From NCBI GenBank assembly GCA_003235715.1, contig QJVM01000238.1, positions 1-45,077 on the forward strand: 45,077 nt of DNA. The letters are read 5' to 3'. The notes under the pieces were generated by a model. The model had not been told where the DNA came from. It saw nothing but the letters and a program-made list of their open reading frames with translations, and did no database searches. Shown here piece by piece: positions 32,707 to 41,238 of the stretch (positions are counted from its first letter, which is position 1; every line of letters starts with the position of its first letter). This stretch comes from Nitrospirota bacterium. GTDB lineage: Bacteria > Nitrospirota > Thermodesulfovibrionia > SZUA-242. Made by a program: the position numbers and the translations under genes.

Positions 32707-34077
32707 TCAGAGGTTCAGAGCCTCCGCCAGTTCCTCGCCTGTCCGGTAAACGTCACCCGCCCCCATGGTGAAGAGCAGATCCCCCTCGCGAAGCTCCTTC
32801 CGGAGTTCCCTCACAAGTTCGTTCCGACTGGCGCGATACACCACCTCGACGCGGCTGTACTCGCGGATGCCGCTCTCAAGCACCCGGGCATGGATGCCCT
32901 CAATGGGCGCTTCGCTCGCCGCATAGATGTCCAGGAGATAGACGCGATCGGCCGAATGAAAGGCCCCGAAGAATTCGGCCATCAGGTCCCTTGTGCGGGT
33001 ATACCGATGGGGTTGAAACACCACAAGAAGCCGCCGAGGCTCAAGGTTTCTCGCAGCAAGAAGGGTGGCGCGGACTTCTGCAGGGTGATGAGCGTAATCG
33101 TCATAAATACGCATTCCCCGACCCTCCCCCTTCAATTCAAACCGCCGCTGGATACCGCTGAAGGTGGCCAGGGCCGCCGATATATCAGCAGGGTTCATGC
33201 CCAGTTCAAGCCCCACGCCGATGGCGGCCAGAGCGTTAGACACGTTGTGAACGCCCGGAACCGGAAGTTCGAACTCTCCGAGTTCCGCTCCCTTGAGATA
33301 GGCCTTGAAACGGCTCCCCGAACCCTGCCGCACGATCTCCCGGGCAACCAGCTGGGCATCCGCGGTAATGCCGTAAGTCAGGACCCGTCGGTGTACCTGG
33401 GGCAACAGGTCCCGCACATTCTGATCGTCCTTGCAAACGATGGTGAGCCCGTAAAACGGAACCTTGTTCATGAACTCCAGAAATCCCCGCTTCAAATCCT
33501 CCATGGACTGGAAATGGTCCATGTGTTCCCGGTCGATGTTCGTCACCACGGCGACAGTGGGGGAAAGAAGCAGGAACGATCCATCACTCTCGTCGGCTTC
33601 GGCTACAAGGAGGTCTCCCTGTCCCAGTCGGGCGTTGCTCCCGAGGGCCTTCAGTTTTCCACCGATCACCACCGTTGGGTCAAACCCGGCGAGCATCGTG
33701 GAGACTAGGGAGGTGGTCGTGGTCTTTCCATGGCTCCCGGCGACTGCGATGCCCGATTTAAGGCGCATGAGTTCCGCCAGCATCTCGGCACGGGGAATCA
33801 CGGGAACCCCCCGGCGTCTGGCCTCCACCACCTCCGGATTATGGCTCCGGATGGCGGAAGAGATGACCAGTACGTGGGCCGCCCCTACGTTCTCGGCCCG
33901 GTGGCCAATCTGAATTCCCACGCCCATCTGGCGGAGACGCTGCGTATTGGCCGACTCCGCCTGGTCTGACCCCGTGACATCGTAATGCAGGTTGTGAAGG
34001 AGCTCGGCAATTCCGCTCATTCCGATTCCTCCAATGCCCACAAAATGAATCTTCTTGATGCCTCTGAAACGCGTCAC
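32707..34077 (-). CDS. murC: UDP-N-acetylmuramate--L-alanine ligase
   Basis: A 456-residue Mur ligase adding L-Ala to UDP-MurNAc (EC 6.3.2.8). HFVGIGGIGMSGIAELL is the MurC-type N-terminus; AGSHGKTTTTSL the ATP loop; TNIDREHMDHF, YDDYAHHPAEVRATL and FQPHRYTRT the later Mur signatures. The start codon is GTG at 34077 and overlaps the stop of the upstream histidine kinase gene as GTGA, a clear coupling signal. In most dcw clusters murG precedes murC directly; here the kinase gene intervenes. Confidence 0.98.
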   Translation of the reverse strand: MTRFRGIKKIHFVGIGGIGMSGIAELLHNLHYDVTGSDQAESANTQRLRQMGVGIQIGHRAENVGAAHVLVISSAIRSHNPEVVEARRRGVPVIPRAEMLAELMRLKSGIAVAGSHGKTTTTSLVSTMLAGFDPTVVIGGKLKALGSNARLGQGDLLVAEADESDGSFLLLSPTVAVVTNIDREHMDHFQSMEDLKRGFLEFMNKVPFYGLTIVCKDDQNVRDLLPQVHRRVLTYGITADAQLVAREIVRQGSGSRFKAYLKGAELGEFELPVPGVHNVSNALAAIGVGLELGMNPADISAALATFSGIQRRFELKGEGRGMRIYDDYAHHPAEVRATLLAARNLEPRRLLVVFQPHRYTRTRDLMAEFFGAFHSADRVYLLDIYAASEAPIEGIHARVLESGIREYSRVEVVYRASRNELVRELRKELREGDLLFTMGAGDVYRTGEELAEALNL

Positions 34078-35042
34078 GCCGGTTCCTTATCTTCCTTTCC
34101 GGTTCCTGAGACCACGGCACGGACCGCTCCTGCAGGAGAGGGTTCCCCATGTTCCCCGAAAAAGTCGCTGCGGACCACAGGGAGGTAGACGCTGAATCGC
34201 GAACCTGAGCCATCCGTGCTGTCGAGCACCACCCGGCCGCCGTGGCCCTGGACGATGCGGGTTACGGTGGACAGTCCAAGACCGGTTCCACGGCCGTCTC
34301 CCTTGGTCGTGAAAAAGGGTTCGAAAACCCGGTCGCGAATCTCCGCCGGAATGCCGGGCCCCGTATCCTCCACTGCGATAATCACGTAACCTCCGGGTGG
34401 CAGGCGAAGGCTGTTCCGGTCCTCAAGGTCAACATCGTCCGTCTCGACGGTGATCCGTCCTCCGGCGGGCACGGCATCCCGCGCGTTGGCGACAAGGTTC
34501 AGCAGAACCTGCTCGATCTGTATGGGATCGGCCATGATGGGTCTCAGGGTCCTGAGCAGCTTGAATTCGACCGGGACGTCGCCACCCAGGATTCTTTGAA
34601 ACAGACGACCGGCACTCTCCACGACCGCACTCACGTCGAGGGCTTCCGCACGGGGACCCTGTGGCCGGCACTGTGAAAGAAGTTTCTTCGTCAGGTCCGT
34701 GGCCTTCTTTCCCGCCTCCCGGACTCTTTCCAGGTTCCCCTGATTACGGTCACCGGGGGAAAGATTGGCCAGCGAAAGTTCCGTATAGCCGATGATATGC
34801 GTGAGCAGGAGATTGAAATCGTGCACGACGCCCGGCAGCATTCTGGAAAGGGTCTCCATACGCTGGGCATGAATCAACTGGGCTTCGATAAGGCGGCTCT
34901 TCGCCGCCAGCCGGTCCACAAGACGGTCACCCTTCCGGAATGCCTGAGGGTTCGTCTTCCGCCCGCTCACCGAATCGGGGTGCCGGCTCCTGTCGCTCCT
35001 GCTGAAGTTTCTGCAAACGGCGGTGCGGCCCGAAGCGATCAT
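34074..35042 (-). CDS. Soluble histidine kinase inside the dcw cluster
   Basis: A 322-residue NtrB-like kinase without membrane segment, PAS or GAF domain. Residues 1-45 are basic and unassigned, 45-65 a probable coiled coil, then HisKA with His74 (GVVHDFNLLLTHIIGY; the usual FNN reads FNL). The HATPase_c domain (about 145-285) has VLLNLVANARDAVPAGG, EDTGPGIP, FEPFFTTKG and GTGLGLSTV. A short Gly/Glu-rich tail ends the protein. There is no receiver domain and no response regulator gene nearby. It overlaps murG upstream (ATGA, 35039-35042) and murC downstream (GTGA, 34074-34077), so its translation is tied to the two cell-wall enzymes. The signal and output are unknown. Confidence 0.92.
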   Translation of the reverse strand: MIASGRTAVCRNFSRSDRSRHPDSVSGRKTNPQAFRKGDRLVDRLAAKSRLIEAQLIHAQRMETLSRMLPGVVHDFNLLLTHIIGYTELSLANLSPGDRNQGNLERVREAGKKATDLTKKLLSQCRPQGPRAEALDVSAVVESAGRLFQRILGGDVPVEFKLLRTLRPIMADPIQIEQVLLNLVANARDAVPAGGRITVETDDVDLEDRNSLRLPPGGYVIIAVEDTGPGIPAEIRDRVFEPFFTTKGDGRGTGLGLSTVTRIVQGHGGRVVLDSTDGSGSRFSVYLPVVRSDFFGEHGEPSPAGAVRAVVSGTGKEDKEPA

Positions 35043-36145
35043 AGGACTCCCCTCCTTTTACAGAGTTCATAAACAATATCCACAATCTTTGCCGCGGAAC
35101 GGGGACGGCTCATGGAACGGCAGGACGTTTCAATCTGTGTCAGAACCTGTGGGTGTTGCCAGAGGAAGAGGATTTCCCGGGCCAGTCGCTCGCCGGTGAG
35201 GTCTGCCTCCAGAATCATGCGGCACGCCCCCAGGTCCACCAGTCTTCGGGCATTGACCTCCTGGTGATTCTTGGCCGCATGGGGATAGGGAACGAGAACC
35301 GCCCCTCGAGCAACCTCGGCCAGTTCTGCCACAGTAGAAGCCCCGGCACGGCCTATGACGAGATCGGCTGCGCCGTAGGGGAGTTCGATCTTCTGGAAGA
35401 ATGCGGACACCAGGCCCGTGACCTGGTCTTTCCGGTAGAGGGCCTTGATCTCTTCCTCGTCCCTGGCTCCGGTCTGGTGTATGACCTGAAACTTGCCCCG
35501 CAGCGCATCAAGGTGCGGAAGGGCCTCCACCATGGCCCGGTTGAGGCTGTGCGCGCCCCTCGAACCGCCCAGGACGAATACGGTAAACCGGTCCGTTTCG
35601 AGGCCGAGAGTTTCGCGGGCCTGTTTTCGGTTTATGGGCCGCATGGTCTTGCGCACTGGGTTACCGGTGAGAAACGTCTGTCCTGACTTGAACAAATTTC
35701 GGACATCAGGATAGGCGAGGCACACCACATCGACCATGGATCCGAGAATCCGGTTCGTGAGGCCCGGCACGGCGTTCTGCTCATGGATAACGGTCGGGAA
35801 CCCCATCCAGCGCGCCGCCGCCACCACGGGTCCAGAGGCATAGCCCCCTACCCCCAGCACAACGTGAGGGTCAAAGGACTCCAGTATGCTCCGAGCCTCC
35901 ATGATGCCCTTCGGGATCCTCATCAGCCCCTTGAGTTTTTTCCAAAAGCCGACATTGACGATGCCGCTTGCCCGGATGAAGCGAATCTTGAAGCCCTCTG
36001 CCGGGACTATCCGTTCCTCGATTCCTTCGCGCGTGCCCACGAAAAGTACCTCGTTATGGCTTTCCCGACTCATGAACTCCGTGGCGATGGCAATTCCCGG
36101 AAACAGATGGCCACCGGTTCCTCCGCCCGCGATCACCATCCTCAT
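35039..36145 (-). CDS. murG: Lipid II-forming N-acetylglucosaminyl transferase
   Basis: A 368-residue GT-B enzyme that adds GlcNAc to lipid I on the inner leaflet to give lipid II (EC 2.4.1.227). IAGGGTGGHLFPGIAIA is the N-terminal glycine loop; LGVGGYASGPVVAAARWMG and HEQNAVPGLTNRIL are typical; VLGGSRGAHSLN and IGRAGASTVAELAEV bind UDP-GlcNAc. It overlaps ftsW by 4 bases (ATGA) and the following kinase gene by 4 bases. Confidence 0.98.
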   Translation of the reverse strand: MRMVIAGGGTGGHLFPGIAIATEFMSRESHNEVLFVGTREGIEERIVPAEGFKIRFIRASGIVNVGFWKKLKGLMRIPKGIMEARSILESFDPHVVLGVGGYASGPVVAAARWMGFPTVIHEQNAVPGLTNRILGSMVDVVCLAYPDVRNLFKSGQTFLTGNPVRKTMRPINRKQARETLGLETDRFTVFVLGGSRGAHSLNRAMVEALPHLDALRGKFQVIHQTGARDEEEIKALYRKDQVTGLVSAFFQKIELPYGAADLVIGRAGASTVAELAEVARGAVLVPYPHAAKNHQEVNARRLVDLGACRMILEADLTGERLAREILFLWQHPQVLTQIETSCRSMSRPRSAAKIVDIVYELCKRRGVL

Positions 36146-37353
36146 AGGTTCTTGTATCCAGCACGATGGTCCCTGGGCCTTGGACGCCTGAAATCGGGCC
36201 GGCGTACCGCAGCTCCAAGGGACTCCCGGTGCCGGGACACGCTGAGGAGAATTCCCGTGGCCGCAAGACTGACTAGGAGGGACGAGCCCCCGTAACTCAC
36301 AAAGGGCAGAGGAAGCCCCTTGGTCGGGAGCAGTCCCGTGGTCACCGCCATGTGGAACAGGGCCTGGACCGCGAGCATGAGCGTCACCCCCAGAGCCAGC
36401 AACTGGCCAAAGGGGTCAGGAACCTGTCCCGAGATCCGGTACCCCCGGTACAGGATGTAGAAAAACAGGACGACCACCGGCAGAACACGAACGAACCCGA
36501 GTTCCTCCCCGATCATCGAAAAGATAAAATCCGTATGAGGTTCCGGCAGAAAGAAGAGTTTCTGCCGCCCTTCACCCAGACCTGTGCCAAAGAGCCCCCC
36601 GTTGCCGAAGGAAAGCAGGGACTGGACAAGCTGGTAGCCACTCCCGTGGGCATCCTTCCACGGGTCGAGAAAGGCGGTGACCCGACGCAGACGGTAGGGA
36701 GCCTGAAGCAGGTAGACCATCAAAGGCACACCCACAGGCAGCAGCATCAGGAAGTACTTCAGACGCACCCCGGCCAGAAACAGCATGGACATCCCCAGAA
36801 TGCCGATGCTCATGAACGCCCCGAAATCCGGCTGCACGATCAGGACGCCCTGGATGAGGAAGAGAACTCCGAGTGGAATCAGGAACCCCGTGACGGGATG
36901 CTCCATTTTTCTGCGAATGGCATGCGCTGCATTCATCCCCGGCGTGGCCCGCGCACCAAAAGGCCGACAGGCATAATCGGCCATGAAGACGACCACAGCC
37001 AGTTTGGCCAGTTCGGAAGGTTGGAAGGTGGAGGGCCACATTCGGATCCATCGGCGAGCACCGTTGGCCGAGACGCCTAAGCCGGGGACAAAAACAAGGA
37101 GCAGGAGCGCGAAAGCGCCGACGAGGAGAACGATGGAAAGTTTTCTCAGGTGGCGGTAGTCCATGAACATAAAGACCAGGAGAGCCAGGAGTCCTACACC
37201 GACGGAAACAAGGTGTCGGGCCAAAAAGGTAAAATCGCCTCCCTCGCTCCGCATGGCCATGACCGCTGTGGCACTGTAAACCATGAAGATGCCCGTAGCC
37301 ACAAGAATGACGGCAGACAGCAGTATCCCCCGGTCGAACTCAGGCAGTTTCAT
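36142..37353 (-). CDS. ftsW: SEDS glycosyltransferase FtsW
   Basis: A 403-residue SEDS-family septal peptidoglycan polymerase with about ten membrane segments. I start it at 37353 (MKLPEFDRGILLSAVILVAT), with GGAG a few bases upstream; the longer frame adds an unrelated N-terminus. Motifs: GVSANGARRWIRMWPSTFQPSELAKLAVV, IVQPDFGAFMSIG, GEGRQKLFFLPEPHTDFIFSMIGEELGF and the GLPLPFVSYGGSSLL end. It probably works with the FtsI transpeptidase in this cluster. It overlaps murD by 14 bases and murG by 4. Confidence 0.97.
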   Translation of the reverse strand: MKLPEFDRGILLSAVILVATGIFMVYSATAVMAMRSEGGDFTFLARHLVSVGVGLLALLVFMFMDYRHLRKLSIVLLVGAFALLLLVFVPGLGVSANGARRWIRMWPSTFQPSELAKLAVVVFMADYACRPFGARATPGMNAAHAIRRKMEHPVTGFLIPLGVLFLIQGVLIVQPDFGAFMSIGILGMSMLFLAGVRLKYFLMLLPVGVPLMVYLLQAPYRLRRVTAFLDPWKDAHGSGYQLVQSLLSFGNGGLFGTGLGEGRQKLFFLPEPHTDFIFSMIGEELGFVRVLPVVVLFFYILYRGYRISGQVPDPFGQLLALGVTLMLAVQALFHMAVTTGLLPTKGLPLPFVSYGGSSLLVSLAATGILLSVSRHRESLGAAVRRPDFRRPRPRDHRAGYKNL

Positions 37354-38758
37354 GTCCCAATCTCCGGACCGATTCCTTGAAGACCCGGCCCCGATGCTCG
37401 AAATCCAGGAACATGTCGAAACTCGCACAGGCCGGCGCCAGAAGCACGACATCTCCGGGCACGGCGGAGCGCGCGGCGGCGGTGACGGCCTCCTCCATGG
37501 AGCCCGCGCGAACCACGGGTTTGTCCTGTCCGAGGGTAGTCGCCAGCTGGTCGGCCGACTCGCCGATCAGCACCAGCACTTTGACGTGTTCCTGAACGAG
37601 TTCCCTGAGAGGCGTGAAGTCCGTCTTCTTGCCCCGGCCGCCCGCAATGAGAATCACGGGAACAGAAAAACTCTCGAGGGATTTTTCGACGGCCCCCACG
37701 TTGGTGGCCTTGGAATCATTGATATAGGTCACCCCCTCAAAAGTCCTCACGTGTTCGAGGCGGTGTTCCAGACCCGGGAACGTACGAAGCGTGTGCGCAA
37801 CGGAATCGGCGGGAATCCCTGCCAGGAGGGCCATACAGGCGGCGGCCATGGCATTTTCCAGGTTGTGGACCCCCCGGATGCGGATATCGCCGGAGGATAT
37901 CAGGGTCCCCTCGGAAGGGCCCAAACGCCAGCACAGCCGGTCCCCCGAGAGAAAGACGCCCCGGGAGACCTCCCGCTTCCGGCTGAACCAGGCCACCTGC
38001 GCGGAAGCCGATGTCGCGAGACTGGCCACCATGGGGTCATCCGCGTTGAGTACGACATCGTCATCTGAATCCTGGCGGAGAAAGATACGGGCCTTGGCCT
38101 CCAGATAATCCCCGAGGGAATCATATCGGTCCATATGATCCGGGGAAAGGTTCAGGATGGCGGATACCTTGGGTTTGAATCGCTGTATGGTTTCCAGTTG
38201 AAAGCTCGATACCTCTGCCACAATCCAGTCGGGCTCGGGCCTCTCTCCTTTCTTGATGCGGACGAGTCCGTCGCACAACGACACGCCGATATTACCCCCC
38301 ATGAAAACGTCGCGTTTTCCCTGGCGTATCATCTCTCCCACAAGGGTCGTCACCGTGGATTTCCCGTTGGTTCCCGTGATGGCCACAAATGGGACCTCGG
38401 TGACACGGGCACAGAGTTCCAGTTCGCCGATGACGGGGATGCCCTTTTCCCGGCAGACCAGAAGCGGCTCGATTTGAAGGGACACCCCGGGACTGACCAC
38501 CACGAGGTCCGAGTCTTCCAGAAGACCCGTCGGATGCCCCCCCAGAAACAGGGACGTCCCGGCCGGAAGGCCCTGAAGCGCCTCGCGAAGCTCGGACTCC
38601 CCTCGTGTGTCCGTTACCTGGACCCGGGCCCCGTACATGGACAGCAGTTTCGCAGCCCCCAGGCCGCTTCGGCCGAGTCCCACCACCGTGACCCGCTTGC
38701 CCGTCAGCGCAAACATCCTGCCGAGCAGGCGTCGGGGTTCGATCTGAAGACTGAACAT
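37340..38758 (-). CDS. murD: UDP-N-acetylmuramoyl-L-alanine--D-glutamate ligase
   Basis: A 472-residue Mur ligase adding D-Glu (EC 6.3.2.9). VTVVGLGRSGLGAAKLL is the N-terminal Rossmann motif; VAITGTNGKSTVTTL the ATP loop; LNLSPDHMDRY and HRLEHVRTFEGVTYINDSKATN the family signatures. AAAGGAGG eight bases before the ATG at 38758 supports that start rather than Met15. It follows mraY by 67 bases and overlaps ftsW by 14. Confidence 0.97.
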   Translation of the reverse strand: MFSLQIEPRRLLGRMFALTGKRVTVVGLGRSGLGAAKLLSMYGARVQVTDTRGESELREALQGLPAGTSLFLGGHPTGLLEDSDLVVVSPGVSLQIEPLLVCREKGIPVIGELELCARVTEVPFVAITGTNGKSTVTTLVGEMIRQGKRDVFMGGNIGVSLCDGLVRIKKGERPEPDWIVAEVSSFQLETIQRFKPKVSAILNLSPDHMDRYDSLGDYLEAKARIFLRQDSDDDVVLNADDPMVASLATSASAQVAWFSRKREVSRGVFLSGDRLCWRLGPSEGTLISSGDIRIRGVHNLENAMAAACMALLAGIPADSVAHTLRTFPGLEHRLEHVRTFEGVTYINDSKATNVGAVEKSLESFSVPVILIAGGRGKKTDFTPLRELVQEHVKVLVLIGESADQLATTLGQDKPVVRAGSMEEAVTAAARSAVPGDVVLLAPACASFDMFLDFEHRGRVFKESVRRLGHETA

Positions 38759-38825
38759 GTGTCCCGCCTCCTTTCCCGCTGGGGCTCTTGCGTCGCTCTC
38801 ATCGTGCCGTCCTGTGCCCCGTCCT

Positions 38826-39905
38826 TCATCTCAGTTTGAGTGTGGCCAGACTCACGAAGGAGAGTAGAATCCCCACGATCCAGAACCGAACGATAACCTT
38901 GGCCTCAGGCCATCCCTTCAACTCAAAATGGTGGTGAATCGGGGCCATTCGGAAAATCCTGCGCCCCGTGAACTTGAAGGAGAGCACCTGCAGAATCACC
39001 GAGAAGGTTTCCACCACAAAGATGCCGCCCACAATGGCAAGAACAATCTCCTGTTTGGAAATGACGGCGAGCGTCCCCAACACGCCTCCAAGGGACAGCG
39101 AACCCACGTCTCCCATGAAGACCTCCGCAGGATAGGCATTGAACCACAGAAATCCGAGCGAAGCCCCGAGCAGGGCACCACAGATCACGGTGAGTTCCCC
39201 CGTCCCGGGCAGGTACATCACCTGCAGATATTCGGCAATGCGGCTGTGGCCCCCGATATAGATCAGCAAGCCATTGGCCAGGCTGGCAATCCCCACCAGC
39301 CCTATCGCCAGGCCGTCTATACCGTCCGTCAGGTTCACCGCGTTGGAAGAGCCCGTGATCACGAGTACCACGAACGGGATATAGAGGAGCCCCAGATTGA
39401 CAATCCATTTCTTGAAAAAGGGGATGCTCAGCCATGAGGCGCTGGCCTCGCTGGGGTCTTGAATAACCAGACCGATGACCACGGCGATCATGATCTGAAG
39501 GGTGAATTTGTACCGGCCTTTAAGCCCTCGGGAGTTGGCTCCCTTGATCTTCAGGTAATCGTCGATGTAGCCCACGATCCCGAAGGAAACGAGAGCGGCC
39601 AGAATGATCCAAACATAACGGTTTTCCAGGTCACCCCAGAGAAGTACGGACAGCAGGATGCTGGCAATAATCATCAGGCCCCCGCCGGTGGGCGTTCCCT
39701 TTTTACCGAGGTGGGTCGACGGGCCGTCTGCTCGGACGACCTGGGTATGACTCATCCCTGCCAGAAAGCGGATGATGCGCGGCCCGATCATGAGGCTGAA
39801 CAGCAGGGACGTGATGACGGCCAGGGCGCTTCTGAACGTGATATACCGGAACACGTTGAGCGGAGAAAAGGCTTCGTGAAGGGAGTAGAGATACTCAAAG
39901 AGCAT
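38826..39905 (-). CDS. mraY: Phospho-N-acetylmuramoyl-pentapeptide transferase
   Basis: A 359-residue membrane enzyme with about ten helices, transferring phospho-MurNAc-pentapeptide to undecaprenyl phosphate (lipid I; EC 2.7.8.13). The start at 39905 (MLFEYLYSLHEAFSPLNVFR) gives the standard length; the longer frame reads out of murF. Motifs: KKGTPTGGGLMI, GYIDDYLKIK with the catalytic Asp pair, NLTDGIDGLAIG, FMGDVGSLSLGG and HHHFELKGWPEAKVIVRFW. It overlaps the murF stop by 11 bases. Confidence 0.98.
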   Translation of the reverse strand: MLFEYLYSLHEAFSPLNVFRYITFRSALAVITSLLFSLMIGPRIIRFLAGMSHTQVVRADGPSTHLGKKGTPTGGGLMIIASILLSVLLWGDLENRYVWIILAALVSFGIVGYIDDYLKIKGANSRGLKGRYKFTLQIMIAVVIGLVIQDPSEASASWLSIPFFKKWIVNLGLLYIPFVVLVITGSSNAVNLTDGIDGLAIGLVGIASLANGLLIYIGGHSRIAEYLQVMYLPGTGELTVICGALLGASLGFLWFNAYPAEVFMGDVGSLSLGGVLGTLAVISKQEIVLAIVGGIFVVETFSVILQVLSFKFTGRRIFRMAPIHHHFELKGWPEAKVIVRFWIVGILLSFVSLATLKLR

Positions 39906-41238
39906 GTCGAACCCTCTCGACCACCCGCTCCATGGCCATGCCACGGGACCCCTTGACCAGGACCACGTCGCCTTCCCGCAGGATAGGAAGGATGTGATCC
40001 GCTGCTTCTTCCGAATCCCTGAACAGAAAACAGCCCGGCCCATAGGCTTCGGCCGCTGTCTCCATCTGCGGGCCGACGGCCACGAGCACGTCAGCGCAGG
40101 CTCTGGCTTGAATGCCAACCTCGCGGTGATGGCCCGGGCCCGCGGGGCCCAGTTCCAGCATGTCGCCCAGAACAGCCACGCGCCGGCCCTCCTGTCCCTG
40201 CAATTCAGAGAGGGCGGCTCGGACCGAAACAGGGTTGGCATTGTAGGCATCGTTGATCAACCGATAGGCACCAACCCGCACGACCTCAAAACGCATCGAG
40301 ACCCCTTTGAAGAGCAGGAAGCGTTCGGCCAATTCAGGCAGCGTCACCCCCATCAACTTTCCCACCGTAATCGCCGCAAGCGCGTTGGAGACGTTGAAGG
40401 TTCCAAATACGGGCACGACAAAACTCTGGCCGTTCACCCGAAAGGATAGCCCCTCCCCTGTCTGGCGGATTTCAGAAGCCCGTATATCGACGTCGGTTCC
40501 CGTCCCGTAGGTCAGGACCTGATGGGAGATGTTAGGCAGGGCGTTGCGGAGCGGTTCGCTGTCAGCGTTTATCACGAGCGGCCCGTGGAGGTGGGCCAGA
40601 ATCTCCAGTTTTGCCGCCAGGACGCCCTCGACGCTTCCGAGCCCTTCCAGATGCACCGGGCCGACGTGGGTGATGACTCCAATGGTCGGAGAGGCTATGC
40701 GCGACAACGTCTCAATCTCGCCAGGGGCGTTCATGCCCATCTCGAGCACCGCCGCCGTGTGTCCCTCGTTCAGCCCCAGAAGGGTAAGTGGCAGACCGAT
40801 GTGGTTGTTGAGGTTCCCCTGTGTGAAGAGCACCTGATAGGAGCCCGACAGCAGGGCTACCGCCATCTCCTTGGTCGTGGTTTTGCCTGCACTGCCCGTG
40901 ATCCCCACCACCGGCATGTATCTCCGGGTCCGGATATGCGCGGCCAGGCGCTGCAATGCAGAGAGGGGGTCTTTCACCCGGAGGAGCCTGCCTTCGAGCC
41001 CGGGTAAGCGGCACTCAAAGGTCTCCCGCACGAGCGCGGCCGCGGCACCGTCACGGAGAGCCTGCTCCACAAAAGCGTGCCCGTCGGTCCGCGCCCCCTC
41101 CAGAGCGACAAAAAGTTGGCCCGGAAGAACCTTCCGGCTGTCTATGGTCGCCCCCTCAAAGGACCATTGTCTTGGAACGCGTTCAGGGACCGCTATCGTA
41201 TCCGTCAAGGCTTCCACGATTTCATGCTCCCCGATCAT
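39895..41238 (-). CDS. murF: UDP-MurNAc-tripeptide--D-alanyl-D-alanine ligase
   Basis: A 447-residue Mur ligase adding D-Ala-D-Ala (EC 6.3.2.10). I start it at 41238 (MIGEHEIVEALTDTI); upstream residues in the frame are unrelated. ATIDSRKVLPGQLFVAL is the uridine-binding part, GITGSAGKTTTKEM the ATP loop, and NDAYNANPVSVRAAL the C-terminal signature. It overlaps murE by 17 bases and mraY by 11. Confidence 0.97.
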   Translation of the reverse strand: MIGEHEIVEALTDTIAVPERVPRQWSFEGATIDSRKVLPGQLFVALEGARTDGHAFVEQALRDGAAAALVRETFECRLPGLEGRLLRVKDPLSALQRLAAHIRTRRYMPVVGITGSAGKTTTKEMAVALLSGSYQVLFTQGNLNNHIGLPLTLLGLNEGHTAAVLEMGMNAPGEIETLSRIASPTIGVITHVGPVHLEGLGSVEGVLAAKLEILAHLHGPLVINADSEPLRNALPNISHQVLTYGTGTDVDIRASEIRQTGEGLSFRVNGQSFVVPVFGTFNVSNALAAITVGKLMGVTLPELAERFLLFKGVSMRFEVVRVGAYRLINDAYNANPVSVRAALSELQGQEGRRVAVLGDMLELGPAGPGHHREVGIQARACADVLVAVGPQMETAAEAYGPGCFLFRDSEEAADHILPILREGDVVLVKGSRGMAMERVVERVRHAL

